Positions 1 to 5,489 of a DNA stretch of 5,489 bases are shown here, in pieces. A model generated the notes under the pieces. The model did no database searches. It saw only the letters and a list, made by a program, of their open reading frames with translations, and had not been told where the DNA came from. How positions within the stretch are numbered: the stretch's first letter is position 1; every line of letters begins with the position of its first letter. Where the stretch lies: positions 1-5,489 of the forward strand of contig JBKPHP010000008.1 of assembly GCA_046729895.1 (NCBI GenBank), in the 5' to 3' direction. This stretch comes from DASXBA01 sp046729895. GTDB lineage: Bacteria; Actinomycetota; Thermoleophilia; Solirubrobacterales; Thermoleophilaceae. The translations under genes were made by a program, and so were the position numbers.

Positions 1-2210
1 AGCACGGCCTGGGAGACGGCCTCCTGCACGCCCGTGGAGCGAAGGAAGGCGGGCACGTCCTCGAGCGGGAACGAGTGCTGCGGGCCGAGCGACAGCAGCA
101 CCGCGTCGTTGCTCGCCGCCGCCTGGAGCTCGAAATCGAAGGTCAGGCAGAACTTCTTGCGCAGTCCCAGGCCGAGCGCCCGGTTGATCCTGGCGCCCAG
201 CGGAGCGTGGACGATGAGCTGCATCCCCCCGGTCTCGTCGAAGAAGCGCTCGAACACGATGTCGTCGTGGGTCGGGAGCACTCCGCCCAGCTCGGCTCGC
301 CCGGCCTGCAGATAGTCGACGACCAGGGCGGCGGCCACGGCGTCGACACCCGACGCCTCCCGCACGAAGACGACGGCAGCCTCCCGCCCACCGGCATCGA
401 GGCGCTCCGCGACCGCGCTCCGCAGCCGGGACACCTCGTCGGACAGCTCGTCGGTCCGGCCGGGGGCCTCGCCAAGCCAGAACGGGATGGTGGGGTGCTT
501 GCCGGTGGCGTCGCGTACCCGCATGACGCCGTTTGTCACCTGCACGACCTGCCATGGATGTGTGCCAAGGAGGAACACGTCGCCCTGGAAGGACTCGATG
601 GCAAAGTCCTCGTTCACGGTGCCGACGAACACGTCGCCCGGCTCCATCAGCACCCGGTAGTCGCCGGTTTCGGGAATCGCTCCGCCCGAGGTAAGGGTGG
701 CGAGCCGCGCGCCCCGGCGGCCACGGAGACGCCCGTTTACCCGGTCGCGGTGGAGGTAGGCCATGCGCCGGCCGCGCCCGGTCTCGATACCGGCCGAGAC
801 CAGCTCGACGACCTCGTCGAACTCCTCCCGGGTGAGCTGCCGGTATGGCCAGGCCCGCGTGAGCAGGCCGAAGAGCTCGTCCTCGGCCACGCCGTCGTCG
901 CCCCTGGCCGCCGTCTCGGCGACGATCTGCTGGGCCAGGATGTCGAGGGGTTGCTCGGGCGGATGGAGGGCATCGAGACGTCCCCGGCCGACCGCGGCCA
1001 GCAGCGCCACGCATTCGACCAGCTCGTCCCGGGTGGTCGGGTACATGATCCCCCTGGGAACACCGGTGCGGTGGTGGTTGGCCCGTCCCACCCGCTGCAG
1101 GAAGGTCGCGATGCTGTGGGGCGAGCCGATCTGGCAGACCAGCTCGACGGGCCCGACGTCGATGCCGAGCTCCAGCGAAGCCGTGGCCACGAGGGCCCGC
1201 AGGTCGCCGGCCCGCAGGCGGTGCTCGACCCGCTGGCGGCGCTCTCGCGACAGCGACCCGTGATGGGCGGCCACCTGGTCCTGGCCCAGCCGCTCCCCCA
1301 GCTGGTGGGCCACTCTCTCGGAGAGCTTTCTGGTGTTGACGAACACCAAGGTGGTTCGGTGGTTCGCGACGTGGGCGGCGATGCGGTCGACGATCTCGCC
1401 CCAGTGATCGCCGGAGGTCGCCGCCTCGAGCTCGCCGTCGGGCAGCTCGAGCGACAAGCCGAGTCGGCGCCGGTGCCCGCTGTCGACGACGGCGGGGAGC
1501 GGCTCGTCCGCTCCCACCAGCAGGCGGGCCGCCGTCTCGACAGGCTTGACCGTCGCCGAGAGGCCGATGCGGACGGGGGGACTCTCGGTGACGGCCTGGA
1601 GCCGCTCCAGCGACAGGGTGAGGTGAGAACCACGCTTGTCGCGGGCCAGCGCGTGGATCTCGTCGACGATGACGGCCTCCACTGTCGCCAGGGTCGCCCG
1701 CGACCGTTCGGCGGTCAGGTACAGGTACAGGGACTCCGGAGTGGTGACCAGGAGGTTCGGAGGCCGCCGGACCATCATCTGCCGCTCCCATGAGGTGGAA
1801 TCACCGGTCCGCACGGCGACAGTGATGGGTGCCGGTTCGTAGCCGAGCTCCCCGGCGACCTCGGCGATCTCGGCCAGGGGCTCTTCGAGGTTGGTGTGGA
1901 CGTCGACGGCCAGGGCCTTCAGCGGACTCAGGTACACCACGCGCGTGAGACCCTCGATCGGTTCGCCGGCCCCATGGGCCCGGTAGAGGGCGTCGATGGC
2001 CGCTAGGAAGCCGGCAAGGGTCTTGCCCGAGCCGGTGGGAGCGCAGACCAGCGTGTGCCGGCCGGCGGCGATCGCCGGCCAGCCCCCTGTCTGGGCCTCC
2101 GTCGGTCCATCGGGAAAACGCCGCTCGAACCACTCCCGTACCGCGGGATGGAACCGTTCGAGGACTCCGGGCGCCCCGGAAACGGTGGACGGCGACGGCA
2201 GCGAGCTCAC
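1..2210 (-). CDS. lhr: Lhr-type ATP-dependent helicase (large helicase-related protein), C-terminus beyond window
   Basis: Superfamily 2 DNA helicase of the Lhr family; family members are 3'-5' ATP-dependent translocases with a role in DNA repair. The frame is open for 736 codons from GTG 2210 to the left edge. Seen in order: TEAQ (about residues 37-40), Walker A APTGSGKT (57-64), SPLKALAVD (95-103), TTPESL (156-161), the DEIH box (183-186) inside a VDEIHALARDKRGSHL stretch typical of Lhr, SAT (218-220), a second RecA domain with VFVNTRKLSE (289-298), and motif VI QRVGRANHH (372-380). After the motor come the Lhr-specific winged-helix and beta-barrel parts: RVNGRLRGRRGARLATLTSGG (490-510), DFAIESFQGDVF (535-546), PTIPFWLGEAPGRT (573-586) and LGLRKKFCLTFDFELQA (681-697). 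Lhr core proteins have about 850 or more residues, so at least 100 are missing. Only GTG 2216 and GTG 2210 are available as starts after an in-frame TAG (2229-2231); neither has a Shine-Dalgarno. Identity is certain; the exact start is not. Confidence 0.95.
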   Translation of the reverse strand, partial: MSSLPSPSTVSGAPGVLERFHPAVREWFERRFPDGPTEAQTGGWPAIAAGRHTLVCAPTGSGKTLAGFLAAIDALYRAHGAGEPIEGLTRVVYLSPLKALAVDVHTNLEEPLAEIAEVAGELGYEPAPITVAVRTGDSTSWERQMMVRRPPNLLVTTPESLYLYLTAERSRATLATVEAVIVDEIHALARDKRGSHLTLSLERLQAVTESPPVRIGLSATVKPVETAARLLVGADEPLPAVVDSGHRRRLGLSLELPDGELEAATSGDHWGEIVDRIAAHVANHRTTLVFVNTRKLSERVAHQLGERLGQDQVAAHHGSLSRERRQRVEHRLRAGDLRALVATASLELGIDVGPVELVCQIGSPHSIATFLQRVGRANHHRTGVPRGIMYPTTRDELVECVALLAAVGRGRLDALHPPEQPLDILAQQIVAETAARGDDGVAEDELFGLLTRAWPYRQLTREEFDEVVELVSAGIETGRGRRMAYLHRDRVNGRLRGRRGARLATLTSGGAIPETGDYRVLMEPGDVFVGTVNEDFAIESFQGDVFLLGTHPWQVVQVTNGVMRVRDATGKHPTIPFWLGEAPGRTDELSDEVSRLRSAVAERLDAGGREAAVVFVREASGVDAVAAALVVDYLQAGRAELGGVLPTHDDIVFERFFDETGGMQLIVHAPLGARINRALGLGLRKKFCLTFDFELQAAASNDAVLLSLGPQHSFPLEDVPAFLRSTGVQEAVSQAV

Positions 2211-2225
2211 GGACACAAGTGCATC

Positions 2226-2231
2226 ACACTA
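2226..2231 (-). promoter_or_regulatory. Possible -10 element for the lhr gene (leaderless transcript)
   Basis: Read on the minus strand the hexamer is TAGTGT, fitting the TAnnnT pattern of actinobacterial -10 boxes. A start about 7 nt downstream would fall near 2219-2220, only a few bases before the GTG codons at 2216 and 2210. That would make the mRNA leaderless or nearly so, which agrees with the lack of a Shine-Dalgarno. The -35 position (about 2249-2254, ACGTTC) is weak. This is inferred from pattern and spacing only. Confidence 0.35.
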
Positions 2232-2247
2232 ATGCGGTCTCCCGACA

Positions 2248-2261
2248 CGAACGTGTGTACG
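2248..2261. promoter_or_regulatory. LexA/SOS-box-like operator between lhr and the divergent flavoprotein gene
   Basis: The sequence is CGAACGTGTGTACG. The LexA box of actinobacteria and Firmicutes is CGAAC-N4-GTTCG, so this differs at one of ten fixed positions (GTACG for GTTCG). In the extended mycobacterial form TCGAAC-N4-GTTCGA, the last A matches and the first T does not. The site overlaps the -35 position of the suggested lhr promoter, where a repressor would block RNA polymerase. A shifted perfect dyad, ACACG-AA-CGTGT (2245-2256), overlaps it, so another regulator is possible. The plus-strand hexamer TACGAT (2258-2263) also fits TAnnnT, so the site could affect both directions. Confidence 0.4.
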
Positions 2262-2434
2262 ATCGGCGGACGGCGAGGCACGGCCGCGTCCGCGCAGGAT
2301 CATTCTCACTTCTCGTTGGGTCGGTACGTCTTGAGGTCGGCGTCTGCCTGCTCGCCCACGTGGCGGGATCGCCACGGCCGCGGCGGCGCGGGCCTGCGCG
2401 AGCGCAGACGCAGGACTTCACTACCCCACGCCCC

Positions 2435-2498
2435 GCGCCCCAACAGCGAGTGCGAAACACGGCTACTGTTGTCCGGGCACCATGCAGTTGGGGGGCGC
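2435..2498 (+). other. Nested inverted repeats that could form two alternative hairpins
   Basis: The left arm GCGCCCCAACAG (2435-2446) can pair in two ways. Its 3' half CAACAG (2441-2446) is perfectly complementary to CTGTTG (2466-2471). Its GCGCCCCAAC part (2435-2444) can pair with GTTGGGGGGCGC (2487-2498), leaving two G bulged. Both pairings use 2441-2444, so they exclude each other. The element ends about 120 bases before the flavoprotein start and could lie in its 5' leader. No known riboswitch is recognised and no T-run follows, so this is a structural observation only. Confidence 0.3.
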
Positions 2499-2602
2499 CT
2501 GACGCGATTTCTGGCCCATATGACCGACTGCTCGATGGCTATGAGGACAAGCTCCAGCGCGCGTGATGCGCAAGGGCCGTCGACGCCACCAACCCCTTGG
2601 CG

Positions 2603-2608
2603 AGGGGG
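2603..2608 (+). promoter_or_regulatory. Ribosome binding site that decides the flavoprotein start
   Basis: AGGGGG lies 9 bases before GTG 2618 and 12 before GTG 2621. The frame also opens at TTG 2597, but that start would put this site inside the coding region, so GTG 2618 is preferred. Confidence 0.55.
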
Positions 2609-2617
2609 TCGCCCAAC

Positions 2618-4342
2618 GTGGTGACGCCTGAGGAGATCGGCAGGGTTGCGGTCTTTGCGGCCCTCGACTCGGCGGCGCGCGAGCGGCTTTCTCGGGCCGC
2701 GGCGGATCTCACCCTTGCGCCGGGCGAGTACGCGGTGCACGAGGGCGAGGACCAAGCGCTCTTCGCCCTGATCGAGGGCCGCATCGAGCCGATCAAGATC
2801 GTGGACGGGATCGAGCGGCCGGTCGGTGAGCGGCTCCCCGGGGACATCTTCGGGGAGGTGCCGCTCGCCCTCGGGACGGTCTTCCCGGTCGGCTTCCGTG
2901 CATCTGAGGCGTCGCGGGTGATGCGGATCGAGGCTCACGACTATCACGCGGTCGCGGCCCTGGAGCCCGACGTCGCAAAGGAAATCGGGCGGCTCGCGGC
3001 CCATCGGATGGGCGGATCGCGCGGGCTGCAGGGCCTCGCGGCGGAGCCCCGGCCGCCCCGCACGATCGTGGTCGGGCATCGCTGGGATGCCTCCTGCGCC
3101 GAGCTGCGTCGCTTCCTGGACCGCAACCAGGTCAGGTTCAAGTGGCTCACGCCCGACGCACGAGACGTGGCAGAGGAGTGGGGCGGTCCCGTGCCGGCCG
3201 ATGAGGACTTGCCGGCGATCAGGGTCGTCGACGGCAAGACCGCGGTAAGGCCACCCCTCCGCAGGGTGGCCGAGCTGCTGGGCCTTGGTACCGAGGCCAT
3301 CGCCGCGGAGTACGACACGGTGATCGTGGGCGCCGGCCCCGCGGGTCTGGCTGCGGCCATGTACGGAGCGTCGGAGGGTCTGCGGACGATCGTCGTCGAG
3401 CGCGAGGCGCCTGGCGGCCAGGCGGGCACTTCCGCCCGGATCGAGAACTACCTCGGCTTCCCAGCGGGTGTATCCGGAGACGAGCTGGGGAGGCGCGCGC
3501 TGCAGCAGGCCCGCAGGTTGGGGGCTGAATTCCTGGTCACCCGGTCGATCGCGCGGATAGACGCCGCGACCCGTCAGCTGCACCTCGACGGCGGCGACGT
3601 CATACGCGCGCGCACGATCATCCTCGCCTGCGGAGTAGCGTGGCGGCGCCTGTCGATCGAGGGCTTCGACCGGCTCGCCGGCAAGGGCATCTCGTACGGC
3701 GCGGCGCGCAACGAGGCTCCGAATACCCACGGCCTGGACGTCCATATCGTCGGCGCGGCCAACTCGGCGGGGCAGGCCGCCATGTCCTTCTCCACCCACG
3801 CCCGGTCGGTGACGATCCTCTGCCGGGGTGACACGCTCGCGAAGAGCATGTCGAGCTATCTCATCGACCAGCTCGCGACAAGGGCCAATATCCGCACGAT
3901 GATTCGAACCGAGGTGGTGGCCGCACACGGCGACGTCTCGCTCGAGGCGATCGACGTCCGCAACTCGGCAACGGGAGAGACGACCCGGCTCGGGTCAGGC
4001 GGGCTCTACATCTTCATCGGAGCGGACGCGGAGACGTCATGGCTTCCGCCCGAGATCGCGGTCGACCGGCGCGGCTACGTGCTGACGGGCTCGGACATGC
4101 GCGCCGCCCAGCACTGGACGCTCGACCGTGACCCATACCTGCTGGAGACCAGCGTTCCGGGCATCTTTGCCTGCGGCGACGTGAGGTTCGGCTCGGTGAA
4201 GCGGGTCGCCGCCGCCGTCGGTGAGGGCAGCATGGCAATTACGTTCGTGCATCAATACCTCAGGGACGCCGCCGGGGCTGAAGCGCCGGATGCTGGAGAA
4301 GCACGGTTGGCGCCTCTCGCGGGGCCAGCCGGAAGGCAGTGA
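2618..4342 (+). CDS. FAD-dependent oxidoreductase: cNMP-binding-like domain, thioredoxin-like segment, thioredoxin-reductase fold
   Basis: Predicted cytosolic flavoprotein of 574 residues from GTG 2618, near the usual 550-560 of this actinobacterial family; no signal peptide or membrane helix. Residues about 5-125 form a cyclic-nucleotide-binding-like domain with GDIFGEVPLALG (75-86), but the canonical phosphate-binding Arg-(Ser/Thr)-Ala is replaced by PVGFRASE, so cAMP binding is doubtful. Residues about 148-223 form a thioredoxin/glutaredoxin-like segment with a single Cys in WDASC (C160). Residues about 233-550 are the reductase module: FAD site GAGPAG (238-243), GGQAGTSARIENYLGFP (266-282), NAD(P)H-side VGAANSAGQAA (378-388), and the C-terminal FAD motif GDVRFGSVKRVAAAVGEGS (520-538). 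The four cysteines (160, 338, 402, 519) form no CxxC; GISYGAARNEA (357-367) lies where thioredoxin reductase carries its redox pair. It is therefore probably not a classical thioredoxin reductase. The acceptor is unknown. The gene is divergent from lhr and convergent with the pseudogene. Confidence 0.92.
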   Translation: MVTPEEIGRVAVFAALDSAARERLSRAAADLTLAPGEYAVHEGEDQALFALIEGRIEPIKIVDGIERPVGERLPGDIFGEVPLALGTVFPVGFRASEASRVMRIEAHDYHAVAALEPDVAKEIGRLAAHRMGGSRGLQGLAAEPRPPRTIVVGHRWDASCAELRRFLDRNQVRFKWLTPDARDVAEEWGGPVPADEDLPAIRVVDGKTAVRPPLRRVAELLGLGTEAIAAEYDTVIVGAGPAGLAAAMYGASEGLRTIVVEREAPGGQAGTSARIENYLGFPAGVSGDELGRRALQQARRLGAEFLVTRSIARIDAATRQLHLDGGDVIRARTIILACGVAWRRLSIEGFDRLAGKGISYGAARNEAPNTHGLDVHIVGAANSAGQAAMSFSTHARSVTILCRGDTLAKSMSSYLIDQLATRANIRTMIRTEVVAAHGDVSLEAIDVRNSATGETTRLGSGGLYIFIGADAETSWLPPEIAVDRRGYVLTGSDMRAAQHWTLDRDPYLLETSVPGIFACGDVRFGSVKRVAAAVGEGSMAITFVHQYLRDAAGAEAPDAGEARLAPLAGPAGRQ

Positions 4343-4359
4343 GTAAGCCGGCGCCGCGT

Positions 4360-4920
4360 GTGAGGGCCGCGGGCGGGAGAGACGATCACGGTGAAGTTGT
4401 CTGCGTACTGTGCCTTACCTCAGTGAAACTGGGGATCGCGGGCTTCACAGGTCTCGGGAGAGGAGCCGGATGGTTCGCCTTCTCGTCGTGCTGGGAGCTA
4501 AACGCGAGCGCGATCTCCCTTACGCTCGCCCCACCGCTACCGAACCCTGTCACGTCGGCGCTGTACAGCTCAAATGGCACGATGCCGGTGTCGGCATGGG
4601 GGAGCATGACCCGCGCGGTCGACACGGCGCACCGAGAGCCGCGACGATCCCGCGCCAGTTGTCGCGCTGCCAGAGCGGCGTGACCGCGACCGCCACGACC
4701 GTTGCGAGGCCGATGGCGCAGAGGGCCGCAATCCCGGCCGCCCCGCCGGGCTCTGCGTGAGCCCGGCGGCGACGACCGTGCACAGCGGCAGCTACGCGAG
4801 GATGACGTTGCGCGTGTCGACGTAGTCGACGCCCGTGAGCGCGAGCACACCGGGAATCGCCAGGCCGAGCGCCGCCGGGCGCAGCCGCCGTGTAGACGCC
4901 GGGTCCGGCCCTGCGCAGCG
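4360..4920 (-). pseudogene. Degraded C-terminal part of a GT39/ArnT-like membrane glycosyltransferase
   Basis: Intact relatives are polytopic membrane enzymes that move a sugar from a polyprenyl-phosphate carrier. No single frame is open here, but successive minus-strand pieces read like one protein end. Piece A (about 4893-4759) gives LAIPGVLALTGVDYVDTRNV, then an in-frame TAG (4792-4794), then LPLCTVVAAGL. Piece B (about 4741-4628) gives GIAALCAIGLATVVAVAV followed by PLWQRDNWRGIVAALG. Piece C (about 4620-4410) gives ARVMLPHADTGIVPFELYS and ASVREIALAF. Piece D (4407-4366) gives YADNFTVIVSPARG. The order membrane helix, QRDNWRG, PL-YL-type strand, VREI and a final FTV strand is that of the C-terminal end of these transferases as I know them. 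Each frame change fits the loss of one base (or gain of two). The catalytic N-terminal part is absent: I could not follow homology past about 4920. It runs tail to tail with the flavoprotein gene. Sequencing error cannot be excluded. Confidence 0.65.
4743..4769. repeat. Perfect 11-bp inverted repeat with 5-nt loop
   Basis: CCGCCGGGCTC and GAGCCCGGCGG flank a TGCGT loop. It lies exactly between pieces A and B of the broken glycosyltransferase, where the reading frame changes. No run of T follows on either strand, so it does not look like a standard intrinsic terminator, though it could still slow polymerase or end the converging transcripts. Confidence 0.7.
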
Positions 4921-5192
4921 CCGGCAACGGCCCCGCATGGAGGCTGCTCTGCGACCGGGGGGGAGCGCCGCTTCTGGCAGTTAAGTGCCGACCCCGAGGC
5001 GTAGCCGGGTCACGCGAATCGTTGCCGCGGCCTGGCTCGCTGAAACCAGCGCATGTGCGAGGGTCGCCGCGGCAGGCGGGGCGAGCCGCTGCACGCTCCT
5101 CCCTTGCGCAAACCCTCACCCGGTGAGATGGTCGCTAGACGGCGGACGGGTGGCGATGCGCCCGTAGAGCTCTCGGATCGAGGGAGGTCCAG
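4921..5192. other. Non-coding stretch upstream of the secreted protein
   Basis: I see no gene, RNA or mobile element here. Open frames exist on both strands but give low-complexity Arg/Ala/Pro-rich translations. Further worn remains of the minus-strand glycosyltransferase could extend in from the left without being recognisable. The promoter of the gene at 5193 should lie near the right end; TTGCGC (5104-5109) is a weak -35 candidate without a convincing -10 partner. Confidence 0.5.
5182..5187 (+). promoter_or_regulatory. Shine-Dalgarno of the secreted protein
   Basis: GGGAGG ends 5 bases before ATG 5193. It is the strongest ribosome site in the window and supports this start. Confidence 0.75.
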
Positions 5193-5489
5193 ATGCACAC
5201 GAAGTTCACGGCGCTGCTGCTCGCAGGCGTGCTATTTGCCGCCACGTTCGCCAGCGCCGCTCACGCGGTGCCGCCGACACGTGAGACCGAGCCGCCGTTC
5301 GACTTCGACAGTATCTCGGTGTTCTGCGGTTTCCCGCTGCGAGCCCGAACGCTGCGGAACAACGTGAAGATCACAACCTTCAGCGACGGCCGCCAGCTCG
5401 TCACCGGCAGCCATACCTATCGGCTCACCAATCTCTCCACCGGCCAATCGCTGGTGCTCACGGACGCGGGCAACCTGATCACGAACCCG
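5193..5489 (+). CDS. Secreted protein of unknown function, C-terminus beyond window
   Basis: The first 99 residues are visible. They begin with a clear Sec signal peptide: MHTKF, a hydrophobic core ALLLAGVLFAATFASAA (about 7-23), and an AxA cleavage site at ASA or AHA (about residues 21-25), leaving VPPTRETEPPFDF as the likely mature start. The mature part has one cysteine so far, in SVFCGFPLRAR (residues 43-53), then a beta-rich pattern: VKITTFSDGRQLVTGSHTYRLTNLSTGQSLVLTDAG in alternating polar and hydrophobic residues. This FCGF start followed by DGRQLVTG and LTNL-TG resembles short secreted hypothetical proteins I know from actinobacteria, for which I know no function. No lipobox is present, so it is probably released or wall-associated. 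It has its own ribosome site and no co-oriented partner in the window. Confidence 0.85.
   Translation, partial: MHTKFTALLLAGVLFAATFASAAHAVPPTRETEPPFDFDSISVFCGFPLRARTLRNNVKITTFSDGRQLVTGSHTYRLTNLSTGQSLVLTDAGNLITNP

Larger units (their letters stand above)
2217..2617. other. Divergent intergenic region, no convincing gene
   Basis: About 400 bases separate the helicase start from the flavoprotein start. Open frames cross the region on both strands, but their translations are rich in Arg, Pro, Ser and Ala with no recognisable domain. The only protein-like stretch is the tail YDRLLDGYEDKLQRA ending in TGA at 2564-2566 (plus). It is too short to assign and has no start or ribosome site of its own that I can defend. 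Otherwise the region holds the LexA-like site, the -10-like elements, a CTGCGC-GA-GCGCAG dyad (2394-2407), and the alternative hairpins at 2435-2498. Confidence 0.6.

Noticed and set aside
75..1793. 572-codon open frame on the plus strand
   Set aside because: It lies antisense to the helicase, whose motifs are unmistakable on the minus strand. Its translation has no domain, and long antisense frames are common in GC-rich genes.
2055..2085. GC-rich palindrome around GGCGATCGCC
   Set aside because: It falls in the helicase coding region (WPAIAAGRH), near the Walker A motif, and needs no separate explanation.
2219..2566. 115-codon plus-strand frame in the divergent intergenic region
   Set aside because: It begins among the suggested promoter elements, has no ribosome binding site, and is low-complexity except for its last 15 residues.
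2306..3928. 540-codon open frame on the minus strand
   Set aside because: It is antisense to the flavoprotein gene, which carries FAD and Rossmann motifs along its length. The minus-strand translation is Arg/Pro/Asp-rich without recognisable features.
4339..4683. Plus-strand frame starting at a GTG that overlaps the flavoprotein stop (GTGA)
   Set aside because: The overlap looks like translational coupling, but the product has no family resemblance and lies antisense to glycosyltransferase-like pieces C and D, which explain the sequence better.
4816..4830. GTCGAC repeated with a GTA spacer, looking like an operator
   Set aside because: On the minus strand it encodes the VDYVD of the glycosyltransferase remnant, so codon usage explains it.

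Overview
The window is high-GC DNA with a GC-rich third-codon bias. Its gene set suggests an actinobacterium, perhaps a Thermoleophilia/Solirubrobacterales-like lineage. That placement rests on the style of the proteins (a cNMP-domain/thioredoxin-reductase fusion, a GT39-type C-terminus, a short secreted protein with one FCGF-type motif) and on no marker gene, so it is an inference.

Layout. Positions 1-2210 (minus strand) hold the first 736 codons of a large Lhr-type superfamily 2 helicase, which runs off the left edge. Positions 2217-2617 are a divergent intergenic region. Next to the helicase start it carries a -10-like element and a near-consensus LexA (SOS) box. Nearer the other gene it carries inverted repeats able to form two mutually exclusive hairpins. 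Positions 2618-4342 (plus) encode a complete 574-residue flavoprotein: a cyclic-nucleotide-binding-like domain, a thioredoxin/glutaredoxin-like segment with one cysteine, and a thioredoxin-reductase-fold FAD/NAD(P)H module lacking the CxxC redox pair. About positions 4360-4920 (minus) are the broken C-terminal end of a membrane glycosyltransferase of the GT39/ArnT-like type, readable only by joining three frames and crossing a stop codon. A perfect 11-bp hairpin sits at one of the frame breaks. Positions 4921-5192 show no gene. A secreted protein of unknown function starts at 5193 with a strong ribosome binding site and runs off the right edge.

How the genes relate. No operon is visible: the helicase and flavoprotein are divergent, the flavoprotein converges on the pseudogene, and the secreted protein starts its own unit. 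Lhr helicases act in DNA repair, and a possible LexA box before this one suggests damage-inducible expression. The flavoprotein looks like a redox enzyme with an N-terminal sensor-like domain whose electron acceptor cannot be read from the sequence. I see no CRISPR array, tRNA, rRNA, insertion sequence or phage gene. The points most worth a second look are the LexA-like site, the redox fusion without its cysteine pair, the possible switching leader, and the decaying glycosyltransferase with its hairpin.
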